Below the pieces are notes generated by a model. The model did not search any database. It had not been told where the DNA came from and saw only the letters and a list, made by a program, of their open reading frames with translations. DNA of 64,000 bases, from NCBI GenBank assembly GCA_905234455.1, contig CAJOIH010000009.1:1-64000 (forward strand). The letters run 5' to 3'. How positions within the stretch are numbered: position 1 is the stretch's first letter; each line of letters starts with the position of its first letter. Both the position numbers and the translations under genes were made by a program. The DNA is from an uncultured Bacteroidales bacterium. GTDB taxonomy: Bacteria > Bacteroidota > Bacteroidia > Bacteroidales > F082. This document shows, piece after piece, positions 36,387 through 44,546 of this stretch.

Positions 36387-37688
36387 TCAGATGCGTTCGA
36401 TGTGGGCGCCAAGGCTGTTGAGGCGCAGGTCGATATATTGATAGCCACGGTCGATCTGGTCGATGTTGTCGATGATGCTGATGCCCTGTGCCGACATGGC
36501 GGCGATGAGCAGTGCGACACCGGCGCGGATGTCGGGCGAACTCATTCGGATGCCTCGTAAGGCATGATGGTGGTCCAAGCCGATGACGTTGGCCCTGTGG
36601 GGGTCGCAAAGGATGATCTGTGCGCCCATGTCGATGAGCTTGTCGACGAAGAACAAGCGGCTCTCGAACATCTTCTGGTGGATCAACACAGTGCCTTTGG
36701 CCTGGGTGGCGACCACCAGGATGATGCTGATCAAGTCAGGGGTGAAGCCGGGCCACGGAGCATCGGCGATGGTGAGGATGCTGCCGTCCATGAAGGTCTC
36801 CACCTCGTAATGGTCCTGGGCGGGGATGTAGATGTCATCGCCTTTGTACTCCATCTTCACACCGATGCGGCGGAACATCTCGGGGATGATGCCGAGTTGC
36901 TCGATGCCGGCGTTCTTGATGGTAAGCTCCGAGCCGGTCATGGCGGCCATGCCGATGAATGAACCGACCTCAATCATATCTGACAGCAAACGATGATGGG
37001 TCCCCTTTAATTTGCTTACTCCATTGATTTTTAGTAAGTTGGAACCAATGCCTTCGATTTTGGCTCCCATGCTTACGAGCATCCTGCACAACTGCACCAG
37101 ATAAGGCTCACAAGCCGCATTGAAGATGGTGGTCTCGCCTTCGGCCATCACGGCGGCCATCACGATGTTGGCGGTGCCGGTGACGGAGGCTTCGTCCAAG
37201 AGCATGTAGCAGCCATGCAATCCCTGAGGAGCCGTGGCTTTCTGAACGATGCCGTCGTTGTTGAACACAGCGCCGAGTTTCTGGAGACCGATGACGTGGG
37301 TATCCAAACGCCTACGGCCGATCTTGTCGCCCCCGGGCTTGGGCATATAGGCCATGCCGAAACGGGCGATCAGGGGACCGATCATCATCACGCTACCGCG
37401 AAGACGTGATGCCTTTTGGATGAAATCGTCAGTCTGGAAATAGTCGAAGTCGATCTCGCTGGCTTGCAGGCTGACCTTGTCGGGGGTGTCGCGACGCACC
37501 TTCACGCCCATGCCTTTCAGCAGGTCGATAAGGTTGTTGATATCGAGAATGTTGGGGAGGTTCTCGATGACGACTTCCTCACTGGTGAGCAGGCTGGCGC
37601 AGATGATCTGCATGGCCTCGTTCTTGGCGCCTTGAGGCACAATCTCGCCTTTGAGCTTGTGGCCTCCTTCGATGCGGAATGATCCCAT
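36387..37688 (-). CDS. murA: UDP-N-acetylglucosamine 1-carboxyvinyltransferase
   Basis: A 433-aa cytosolic enzyme for the first committed step of peptidoglycan synthesis, adding enolpyruvate from PEP to UDP-GlcNAc. Motifs: GAKNEAMQIICASLL near the N-terminus (catalytic Lys22 of the KN pair), PGGDKIGRRRLDTH (119-130) and the C-terminal RGYQYIDLRLNSLGAHIERI-type ending. The residue at the place of the E. coli catalytic Cys115 is Asp121, which is known in other MurA proteins to abolish covalent fosfomycin binding. It lies 3 nt after the DUF4290 gene in the uvrD run. Confidence 0.96.
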   Translation of the reverse strand: MGSFRIEGGHKLKGEIVPQGAKNEAMQIICASLLTSEEVVIENLPNILDINNLIDLLKGMGVKVRRDTPDKVSLQASEIDFDYFQTDDFIQKASRLRGSVMMIGPLIARFGMAYMPKPGGDKIGRRRLDTHVIGLQKLGAVFNNDGIVQKATAPQGLHGCYMLLDEASVTGTANIVMAAVMAEGETTIFNAACEPYLVQLCRMLVSMGAKIEGIGSNLLKINGVSKLKGTHHRLLSDMIEVGSFIGMAAMTGSELTIKNAGIEQLGIIPEMFRRIGVKMEYKGDDIYIPAQDHYEVETFMDGSILTIADAPWPGFTPDLISIILVVATQAKGTVLIHQKMFESRLFFVDKLIDMGAQIILCDPHRANVIGLDHHHALRGIRMSSPDIRAGVALLIAAMSAQGISIIDNIDQIDRGYQYIDLRLNSLGAHIERI

Positions 37689-37691
37689 GGC

Positions 37692-38372
37692 TTATTGTTG
37701 GAGTTTGCGTTTCTTGTAAAGGGGGTTGTTGGGGTTGTTCATGTCGGCCTTGGTGTTCGACTGTTTCTTTTTCTTCTTTTTCTTGCCCTGACCTTGCTGT
37801 CCCTGCTTCTGAAGGGCTTCGGCACCGTTGAGCTTGGTCTCCTCGTCAAGCACCAGCCGGCCGTTCGACATGGTCTTCAGGTCGGCGATGATCTGCTGGT
37901 CGCTGACCACATTGCCGCCCCATTCGGCGTAGTTGCGCTTCATCTGGTTGGCGATGGAGTGGGCCAAGGCCAGGCGCATCTCCTCGTCTTCGACTTCGGC
38001 AGCCATGTCGATCATCTTGGACATATAATGACCGTAATGCCCATATTTAATGTCATTGTTTTGATAACCAACATGTTGCGGTTTTGTAGCCTCAGCCATC
38101 GGTGCTGGGGCGGGGAAGGGACTGTCCACATCCAGCTGGTAGTCGGAGATGATGTAGAGATGGTCCCAGAGTTTGTGGATGTAGTCGTCCGACTGTTTCA
38201 CCTGGGGGTTCATCTGGGCCATCACCGAGATGATGAAGTGGGCTGCCTCGGTGCGTTTCTGGCGGTCTTCGATCTCCATCAGGTGACGTATCATCTCTTG
38301 CATGTTGCGGCCGTATTCCGAGATGATGATCTGGCCGCGTTCGGTGTTGTATAATAAGCCTTGTTTATCCAT
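37692..38372 (-). CDS. DUF4290 family protein
   Basis: A 226-aa cytosolic protein of a Bacteroidota-specific family of unknown function. The first 170 residues are helical and conserved in type (LYNTERGQIIISEYGRNMQEMI, DYIHKLWDHLYIISDYQLDVDSPFPAP), and the last 40 are a Lys/Gln-rich tail (QGQGKKKKKKKQSN) that could contact nucleic acid. It is placed between uvrD (1 nt) and murA (3 nt), so it is strictly cotranscribed with both. The same neighbourhood with murA is common in Bacteroidota, as far as I recall, which hints at a cell-division or wall-linked role; this is inference. Confidence 0.85.
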   Translation of the reverse strand: MDKQGLLYNTERGQIIISEYGRNMQEMIRHLMEIEDRQKRTEAAHFIISVMAQMNPQVKQSDDYIHKLWDHLYIISDYQLDVDSPFPAPAPMAEATKPQHVGYQNNDIKYGHYGHYMSKMIDMAAEVEDEEMRLALAHSIANQMKRNYAEWGGNVVSDQQIIADLKTMSNGRLVLDEETKLNGAEALQKQGQQGQGKKKKKKKQSNTKADMNNPNNPLYKKRKLQQ

Positions 38373-38373
38373 A

Positions 38374-40758
38374 TTAGATGATTTTTAATTTTGCAAATTT
38401 AAGCATTAATTGTTTGGTACCGCTCGTGTCGAAGTGGACCGTGGCTTTTTTGTTGGCTCCGGCGCCGTCGACGGAGATCACGGTGCCTTCGCCGAACTTC
38501 TGGTGGAGCACACGGAAACCTTCCTGGATGAGGTCGGGGTTGGAGGCTTCGAAAGGCCCGCTTGGGGCGTTGGAAGCCGGAGCACTGGTGGCGGCGCTGA
38601 CTCTCGTAAATCCATGTTTCTCCGGTTCGGAGAGGGTCTTCCCTGTTTGAGGCTTGCCGCCTCCGTTTGACCCATAGCTTCCTCCGCTTGATCCATAGCT
38701 TCCTCCGCTCGAGCCGAATCCTGGCCTGCGTCCCCAGCCGCGGCGTTCTTCCTCGAACGACGAAGTCCCATGGAACGAGGCTTTCCTCGGCTTGTCAATG
38801 AGTTTCTCGTCGATTTCTTCGATAAACCTCGAAGGCTCACTCAAGGTGAGGTTGCCGTAGCGATAGCGGGTCTCGGCGTAGCTCAGGGTGAGCTTGGTCA
38901 TGGCTCGGGTGACGGCCACGTAAAACAGGCGGCGTTCTTCCTCGAGCTCCTCTCGGGTGCTTAAGGAGAGGATGCCGGGAAAGAGATTCTCCTCCATGCC
39001 CACTACATAGACATAGGGGAACTCCAGCCCCTTGGCGGAGTGGACGGTCATCAGGCTCACGCAGTCCTCGGTGTTGTCGTCCTTCTTCATCTCGTTGTCG
39101 GTGAGCAGGGCCACGTCTTCCATGAAACGCACCAGGTCGACTTGTGCGGCTTCGCCGGTGGTCTCGTCCACCTGTTGGTCGCTGAACTCCATGATGGCGT
39201 TGAGCAGCTCTTCAATGTTCTCCACACGGCTGACGCTCTCAGGGGTGTCTTCTTCCTTCAACAGCTTGATGATGCCGATGCTGTTGGTAATATGTTTGGC
39301 CAGCTCGAAGGCGTTCATCTTGCCTTGCAGGCTCTGGAAACTCTTGATGAGCACCACGAAGTCACGCACCTTGTTGACTGTGCCCATGTTGAAGTCCTGT
39401 GGGTATTGGTCGTTGGCGATGCACTGCCAGATGGAGGTCTTGTGCTCGTTGGCGAACACCATCATCCGTTCAATGGTCTTCTCACCGATGCCACGGGCAG
39501 GATAATTGATGATTCTCAAGAGCGACTGTTCGTCCTCGGGGTTGATGGTGACACGGAAGTAGGCCAATAAATCCTTGATTTCCTTGCGGTCATAGAACGA
39601 GAGGCCGCCATAGATCTTGTAGGGGATGTTTTGCTTGCGCAGTGCGGCTTCCATGGATCTCGACTGGGCGTTGGTGCGGTAGAGGATGGCGAAGTCCTTG
39701 TTGCTGAGTTGCCGCGACATCTTGTAGTGGAAGATGGAGTTGGCCACCAGGGTGCCTTCTTCCGAGTCGGTGGCGGCGTGCAGCAGGGTGATGAGCTCAC
39801 CTTGTTCCTTGTCGCTCCACACGCGTTTCTTGATCTGGTCGCGGTTGTGCGCGATGATGTTGTTCGACGCCTCGACGATGGTCTTGGTGGAGCGGTAGTT
39901 CTGCTCCAGCCTTATGAGTTTGTAGTCGGGGTAGTCGTTCTTGAAGTTCAGGATATTCTGGATGTTGGCGCCGCGGAAGCCGTAGATCGACTGGGCGTCG
40001 TCGCCCACCACGCAGAGGTTTTCGAAAAGTGCAGCTAATCGTCTGACAATCAAGTATTGTGCGAAGTTGGTGTCCTGGTACTCGTCCACCAGGATGTACT
40101 TGAAATGGTTTTGGTATTTATAGAGGATGTTGGGGTTGTCGCGGAGCAGGACGTTGGTGAAATAAAGGATGTCGTCGAAGTCCATGGCGTTGGCGCGGTG
40201 TAGCCGGTCGTTGTAGGTCTGGAAGATCTGGGCGATGAGCGGCTTGTTGGCCTTGCGGTCAGTCTCTTGGATCTCGGCGTCGTTGGCATAGTCTTGAGGC
40301 GAGTAGAGGCTCGACTTGGCGGCGGAAATTCGTGCCAGGATGGACTTGGCGGGATATACCTTGGTGTCCAACTGCATCTCCTTGAGGATCTGGTTGATAA
40401 GCGCCTTGGAGTCGTCGGTGTCGTAGATGGTGAAAGTGGAGGTGAATCCAATATACTGGGCTTCGATGCGGAGGATGCGGGCGAAGATGGAGTGGAAGGT
40501 GCCCATCCACACATTGCGGGCGTCGTCGGCATTGACGAGCTTGACGATACGGTCTTTCATCTCGCGGGCGGCCTTGTTGGTGAAGGTCAGCGCCATGATC
40601 GAGAAGGGGTCGATGCCCTCCGAGATCATATAGGCGATGCGGTAGGTGAGGGCGCGGGTCTTGCCCGAGCCGGCACCTGCGATGACCATCAGGGGACCGT
40701 TCACCGTGGTGACAGCTTCACGCTGGGGCTCATTGAGTTGATCGAGTATGTTAGACAT
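38374..40758 (-). CDS. UvrD/PcrA-type superfamily 1 DNA helicase
   Basis: A 794-aa 3'-5' DNA helicase for nucleotide excision and mismatch repair and for clearing stalled forks. Motifs: Q-motif LNEPQREAV, Walker A AGAGSGKTRAL, motif II VDEYQDTN, motif III VVGDDAQSIYGFRGA, motif IV LEQNYRSTKTI and motif VI YVAVTRAM. The C-terminus has a Gly/Ser-rich linker (GSSGGSY repeats) before a small Tudor-like end domain (FGEGTVISVDGAGANKKATVHF), as in PcrA, which binds RNA polymerase. The start is the Met at 40758, because a -7 box covers the more upstream in-frame codon. First gene of the uvrD-DUF4290-murA run. Confidence 0.95.
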   Translation of the reverse strand: MSNILDQLNEPQREAVTTVNGPLMVIAGAGSGKTRALTYRIAYMISEGIDPFSIMALTFTNKAAREMKDRIVKLVNADDARNVWMGTFHSIFARILRIEAQYIGFTSTFTIYDTDDSKALINQILKEMQLDTKVYPAKSILARISAAKSSLYSPQDYANDAEIQETDRKANKPLIAQIFQTYNDRLHRANAMDFDDILYFTNVLLRDNPNILYKYQNHFKYILVDEYQDTNFAQYLIVRRLAALFENLCVVGDDAQSIYGFRGANIQNILNFKNDYPDYKLIRLEQNYRSTKTIVEASNNIIAHNRDQIKKRVWSDKEQGELITLLHAATDSEEGTLVANSIFHYKMSRQLSNKDFAILYRTNAQSRSMEAALRKQNIPYKIYGGLSFYDRKEIKDLLAYFRVTINPEDEQSLLRIINYPARGIGEKTIERMMVFANEHKTSIWQCIANDQYPQDFNMGTVNKVRDFVVLIKSFQSLQGKMNAFELAKHITNSIGIIKLLKEEDTPESVSRVENIEELLNAIMEFSDQQVDETTGEAAQVDLVRFMEDVALLTDNEMKKDDNTEDCVSLMTVHSAKGLEFPYVYVVGMEENLFPGILSLSTREELEEERRLFYVAVTRAMTKLTLSYAETRYRYGNLTLSEPSRFIEEIDEKLIDKPRKASFHGTSSFEEERRGWGRRPGFGSSGGSYGSSGGSYGSNGGGKPQTGKTLSEPEKHGFTRVSAATSAPASNAPSGPFEASNPDLIQEGFRVLHQKFGEGTVISVDGAGANKKATVHFDTSGTKQLMLKFAKLKII
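38655..38714 (-). repeat. 21-bp tandem repeat in the uvrD linker
   Basis: CATAGCTTCCTCCGCTTGAT at 38673-38692 is repeated with small changes at 38694-38714 and in degraded form before it, encoding GSSGGSYGSSGGSYGSNGGG. It is an in-frame short tandem repeat that could vary in copy number. Confidence 0.8.
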
Positions 40759-40782
40759 GGGAGATGCGTTCAAAATAGCTTG

Positions 40783-40790
40783 CAAAGATA
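40783..40790 (-). promoter_or_regulatory. -7 promoter box for uvrD operon
   Basis: The minus strand reads TATCTTTG, a perfect TAnnTTTG, 24 nt before the ATG at 40758. It rules out the upstream in-frame codon at 40785 as the start, and it almost touches the stop of the SprT-like gene at 40797. Confidence 0.7.
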
Positions 40791-40796
40791 CACATT

Positions 40797-41408
40797 TTAT
40801 TTCACTTCCGCCATTCCTGACACGGAATAAATCCTGCCGTTATTCAAACACTCGCATTGATAACGCGTGCGACGCTTCGGGCCTTTCTTGAATGTCATGC
40901 CATTGGGGAGCTGGAAGACCGAGCCTTCGGGGAGGTCTTCCACGGTGAGCGTGCCCGAATCCTTGATATCGTAACGTTTCATCACCTTGGCTAAATTGGT
41001 GTCGGCGGTGGAACTGGCTTTGATGTGCTTGAGATGCCGCTGCAAGGCCATGATGACGTCCTCGGGGAAGATGTCGCTGCGAAGGTAGGGGAGAAGTAGC
41101 TCCGCGAAAGTCTGCTTCCACTCCTCGCCGTGAGGCTCCAAACGGCGTCTCGGATAGTTTACGTATACCAGGTAGTGAGCGTATTCATGCACGAAGGTGA
41201 CCAGCATCTGGTATGGATTGAGGTCGCCGTTCAAGGTGATGCAGCAAATCCCTTTCTCGCCCCGTGGCGCACGGAAATCGCCCAATTTGGAGTTCCGGGG
41301 CTTCTTGAATTTCAGCTGGAAACGCGAATGGGTATAGGCTTCCGCCACCATCGGCACCGCCGCTGGGGGAAAATACCTTTGTAGGATCTGAAGCTCTTTT
41401 TCTGTCAT
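40797..41408 (-). CDS. SprT-like zinc metalloprotease-fold protein
   Basis: A 203-aa cytosolic protein of the SprT/Spartan-like family. The zinc site is VTFVHEYAHYLVY (HExxH), with a likely third ligand in EPHGEEWKQTF. The N-terminal helix-strand part (about 1-75) and a basic C-terminal region (about 165-203: KGPKRRTRYQCECLNNG) complete the fold; the paired Cys of that tail may form part of a zinc ribbon. Eukaryotic Spartan cuts DNA-protein crosslinks; bacterial members are poorly studied. The ATG lies only 4 nt after a -7 box, which predicts a leaderless mRNA. Confidence 0.85.
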   Translation of the reverse strand: MTEKELQILQRYFPPAAVPMVAEAYTHSRFQLKFKKPRNSKLGDFRAPRGEKGICCITLNGDLNPYQMLVTFVHEYAHYLVYVNYPRRRLEPHGEEWKQTFAELLLPYLRSDIFPEDVIMALQRHLKHIKASSTADTNLAKVMKRYDIKDSGTLTVEDLPEGSVFQLPNGMTFKKGPKRRTRYQCECLNNGRIYSVSGMAEVK

Positions 41409-41412
41409 ACTG

Positions 41413-41420
41413 CAAAAATA
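41413..41420 (-). promoter_or_regulatory. -7 promoter box, leaderless SprT-like gene
   Basis: The minus strand reads TATTTTTG followed by CAGT and then the ATG. With initiation a few bases after the box, transcription should begin at or next to the start codon. Confidence 0.65.
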
Positions 41421-41461
41421 AACATCTCTAAATTCATAATTCTAAATTCTTAATAATTTCT

Positions 41462-41469
41462 TACTTTTG
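41462..41469 (+). promoter_or_regulatory. -7 promoter box for COG0523 gene
   Basis: TACTTTTG matches TAnnTTTG and is 24 nt before the ATG at 41494. It excludes the in-frame TTG at 41467 as a start. No Zur-like palindrome could be supported by eye. Confidence 0.65.
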
Positions 41470-41493
41470 CACTCCAATTTTAAAACGAATACT

Positions 41494-42738
41494 ATGGCAG
41501 TCCCTCAAATACCCACCCTGCTGCTCACGGGATACCTCGGCAGCGGCAAGACCACGCTGGTCAACAAAATCCTCAACAACCGCAAAGGTATTAAATTCGC
41601 CGTCATCGTCAACGACATCGGTGAGGTCAACATCGACGCCGACCTCATCGAGAAAGGCGGCATCGTCGGCCAAGGTGATGACAGCCTGATGGCCCTCCAG
41701 AACGGCTGCATCTGCTGCACCCTGAAGATGGATCTGGTGAAGCAGCTGAGCGAGATTACCTCCATGCGCCGTTTCGACTACATCGTCATCGAGGCCAGCG
41801 GCATCTGCGAGCCGGAGCCTATTGCCCAGACTATCTGCACCTATCCCCGCATGGGCTATGATTACTACAAGAACGGTCTGGCCCGTCTGGACTGCATCGT
41901 CACAGTGGTCGACGCCCTGCGCCTGCAAGATGAGTTTGCCTGTGGCGATAACCTGGTGGGCAAGACCTTGAAGGAGGACGACCTCGAGAGCCTCGTCATC
42001 CAACAAATCGAATTTTGCAATGTCATCCTTTTGAACAAAGCCTCCGAGGTGTCCGATTCAGAGCGTGGCCGCATCAAGCAAATCATCCGTGCCTTGCAGC
42101 CGAAAGCTGAGATCATCGAGTGCGACTACTGCGACATCGACTTCGACAAGATCTTGAATACCCGCATGTTCGACTTCGATGAGGTGGCTACCTCCGCCAC
42201 ATGGATCCAGAAGGTGGAAGGCCACGATGAGGATGAAGACCACGATGAAGACGACGATGATGACCACGACCACGAAGAGCAGCATCATCACCATCATGAT
42301 GACGACCATGACGACCATGAAGGAGGCCATCATCACCACCATCATGACCATGAAGGGGGAGAAGTTGAAGAATATGGTATCGGGACCTTTGTGTATTTCC
42401 GTAGGGAGCCCTTTAATTTGGCTCGTTTCGATGAATTTGTGGCTCGCAAACTACCACGTAACGTGATTCGCGTGAAAGGCATCTGCTGGTTCAAGAACGA
42501 AGACGAGGTGTGCTACATCTTCGAGCAGGCGGGCAAACAGGTGCAGCTTCGCAATGCTGGTGCTTGGTTCGCCACGATGCCCAAGCCGGAGCTTCGCGAG
42601 ATGATGGAACAGGACGAAGGGCTGCGTCGCGACTGGGATGAGAAATACGGCGACCGCATGCAGAAACTGGTCTTCATCGGTCAGCATATGGACCGGAAAG
42701 CCATTGAGAAGGCTTTGGACGAGTGCTTGACAGTATAA
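41494..42738 (+). CDS. COG0523 (CobW/ZigA-like) GTP-dependent metallochaperone
   Basis: A 414-aa cytosolic G3E GTPase. The P loop is GYLGSGKTTLVNKIL, the metal-binding CxCC motif is in QNGCICCTLKMDL, and the guanine-specific motif is LLNKASEV. A His/Asp/Glu-rich stretch (about 246-290, with clusters such as HHHHHDDDHDDH and GGHHHHHHDHEGG) lies between the GTPase and the C-terminal CobW_C domain, typical of zinc or nickel handling members. Such proteins deliver metal to client enzymes under metal limitation. It has its own promoter, and its stop lies 3 nt from the convergent gene. Zinc is the likeliest metal by family; this is inference. Confidence 0.9.
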   Translation: MAVPQIPTLLLTGYLGSGKTTLVNKILNNRKGIKFAVIVNDIGEVNIDADLIEKGGIVGQGDDSLMALQNGCICCTLKMDLVKQLSEITSMRRFDYIVIEASGICEPEPIAQTICTYPRMGYDYYKNGLARLDCIVTVVDALRLQDEFACGDNLVGKTLKEDDLESLVIQQIEFCNVILLNKASEVSDSERGRIKQIIRALQPKAEIIECDYCDIDFDKILNTRMFDFDEVATSATWIQKVEGHDEDEDHDEDDDDDHDHEEQHHHHHDDDHDDHEGGHHHHHHDHEGGEVEEYGIGTFVYFRREPFNLARFDEFVARKLPRNVIRVKGICWFKNEDEVCYIFEQAGKQVQLRNAGAWFATMPKPELREMMEQDEGLRRDWDEKYGDRMQKLVFIGQHMDRKAIEKALDECLTV

Positions 42739-42741
42739 AGC

Positions 42742-43752
42742 TTATTGCTTGATGAATTTGCGGGAAGAGACGCCTTGTGCTGAGACGGTCCTCTCAATGT
42801 AAACGCCTGGTTTCAGACGAGTCGGGTCGACCTTCTTGCCTGTAAGGTCGAACACTTCCACCTGTTGGGCGTTATCTTCATTTTCGTATTCGGCTACTCC
42901 GTCAGGGTCGTCAACGGTAACCCAAAGCGTTATCATTCGCGTGAGGCAGTCGCAACTCACGGTGAACATGATATCCATCCAGCAACGGGTGCCTTGGTTG
43001 AGATTCTGCGTGAGCGTTGCCGTGCAGGTGCAGTGAACGGTTTGGTTGGGTACGGTAGGGAAAGTGGTGCCTGCAAGGCCATCCACAGTGAAGTGGATGT
43101 TATCGAAATACTCGGTATAAGGCGTCATGGTCACGGTCAAGTCCTCGTAGCCGGTGTTGGCGACGTCGTACTCAAGGGTGATCTCAGTGCCGGCCAACAG
43201 CACGGTATCCCACTCCATGGGGGTGACATCGAGGTCGTACCTGGCCACCATGTCGATGTTGATGTCATCGATGGAGAGGTGATAAGCTCCGCTGGAAGCG
43301 ATGGCGTGGATGCCCAGATACCGATAATCCTCATTAATGGTCTCCACGTATTCTCTAAACTCCTCGTAATTCCCGCTATGGACAGTGGCGGTGAAGAGCA
43401 GTTGTGACATCTGTTCGGCAGAGGGTCCGCTGCCAGCCCATAGCTCCACTTCGTAGGTGCCGTCGGAGATGGCCCAATAGGAGTAATGGTAACGGATCTG
43501 CGAACTCATGAAGGTCTCAATGAACATCCATGAGTCATCGGTGGTGGTGAAGGCATACCAATCGCCCGTATGTGCCGTGCGGTTGTGGTCTTTGTCAAGA
43601 TAGCCGCAAAGCCACGACTGATCGTCGCAGTTCCATCCGATGGGCACGGTCAGGTCATGGTTGGCGTATTCGAAGCTTTCCCAGAAGACGCTTGTGGCAA
43701 AGGAGACCGAAGTTACCAGGCAAGCCAACAGCGTGAGTATCGTTTTTCTCAT
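42742..43752 (-). CDS. Secreted choice-of-anchor J protein with partial T9SS-type tail
   Basis: A 336-aa exported protein. The signal peptide MRKTILTLLACLVTSVSFA is followed by one choice-of-anchor J/cleaved-adhesin domain (about 20-170: FWESFEYANHDLTVPIGW, LSIDDINIDMV) and an Ig-like domain (about 175-285). The C-terminus FDLTGKKVDPTRLKPGVYIE...SSRKFIKQ looks like the last strands of a T9SS type A sorting domain, but the usual YPNP strand at its front is missing, so it is a short or degenerate signal. Sequence resembles the first domain of the protein at 8556 (GWNCDDQSW versus GWICDDNGW). Confidence 0.78.
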   Translation of the reverse strand: MRKTILTLLACLVTSVSFATSVFWESFEYANHDLTVPIGWNCDDQSWLCGYLDKDHNRTAHTGDWYAFTTTDDSWMFIETFMSSQIRYHYSYWAISDGTYEVELWAGSGPSAEQMSQLLFTATVHSGNYEEFREYVETINEDYRYLGIHAIASSGAYHLSIDDINIDMVARYDLDVTPMEWDTVLLAGTEITLEYDVANTGYEDLTVTMTPYTEYFDNIHFTVDGLAGTTFPTVPNQTVHCTCTATLTQNLNQGTRCWMDIMFTVSCDCLTRMITLWVTVDDPDGVAEYENEDNAQQVEVFDLTGKKVDPTRLKPGVYIERTVSAQGVSSRKFIKQ

Positions 43753-43772
43753 TTTTTCTATGGTTTAGAATG

Positions 43773-43780
43773 CAAAGATA
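43773..43780 (-). promoter_or_regulatory. -7 promoter box for 42742-43752 gene
   Basis: The minus strand reads TATCTTTG, 20 nt before the ATG at 43752. Confidence 0.65.
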
Positions 43781-43787
43781 GTAATAA

Positions 43788-44546
43788 TTATGAGACAAAT
43801 TGGATTTTAGTGCGACAAACCTCGGTGTCTTCTTTGGTGTGTTGATCCGTTTTCACCAATCGGATGCAATAGGTCTGTTCGCCGGTTTGTTCTCGGTAGA
43901 AATGCAGTTTGTCGCCTTGGTGAGTTTCCGCCACGTAGGCGATGTCGAAGCGCTTGATGTGATGCTCCTTGTACCACGGGATATCCCACAAATCGATCAC
44001 GTGCTCGATGTATTTGATGGAGTTGACGTGTCCGTTGATGTCGATGTCGTGGTAATAGATGTCGATGCTGCGGACGAGTTCGGCATTGGGGCTCATCTTC
44101 ACGCGGTCGCCTTTCTCGATGGGGCAGGGCTTGTCGGTCACGATGAAGTCGTTGATGGCCCCGTTGTCGATGGCGAAGATGTCGGTCATCTGTCGCGTCT
44201 CGGTGTCGATCATTGCCCATACCGACCGTCCGTAGCCGTACACCTTGCCGTCGTCGCTTGTGATCGCAAAGTTACGCTGGGTGAAGTACTTCATGGCCCC
44301 TTCGATCCATGTCTCCACGTTGAAGTGTTCTAGTTGCTGGGGCATGTCTTCCATCTCGATGGCCAGTCTTGACAGGACCCAGGCGCGGTGGATGCCCAAC
44401 AGGTGTTTCATGCCGAAGCCTCTGCCTGTGGCGTGGAAGTCGGCGGCGTTGAGCAGGTCGTTGCCGAGGTGTCCCAGGCACAGGTGTCCCGAGAAGTCGC
44501 AGTGGAACGGCTCGGCGGTGAATTCGTATTTTCCTATCTTATCCAT
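43788..44546 (-). CDS. Acyl-ACP thioesterase (FatA/FatB-like)
   Basis: A 252-aa double hot-dog enzyme that releases free fatty acids from acyl carrier protein in the cytosol. Visible motifs: MDKIGKYEFTAEPFHCDFSG at the start (first hot-dog), RGFGMKHLLGIHRAWVLSRL, and in the second hot-dog DIDINGHVNSIKYIEHVID, the family's catalytic Asn-His region (HVNS rather than HVNN). The Met at 44546 is chosen because the family begins just there; the frame stays open far upstream only as a shadow of the hydE-like gene, which it overlaps by 8 nt. It could supply fatty acids for exchange or recycling (inference). Confidence 0.87.
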   Translation of the reverse strand: MDKIGKYEFTAEPFHCDFSGHLCLGHLGNDLLNAADFHATGRGFGMKHLLGIHRAWVLSRLAIEMEDMPQQLEHFNVETWIEGAMKYFTQRNFAITSDDGKVYGYGRSVWAMIDTETRQMTDIFAIDNGAINDFIVTDKPCPIEKGDRVKMSPNAELVRSIDIYYHDIDINGHVNSIKYIEHVIDLWDIPWYKEHHIKRFDIAYVAETHQGDKLHFYREQTGEQTYCIRLVKTDQHTKEDTEVCRTKIQFVS

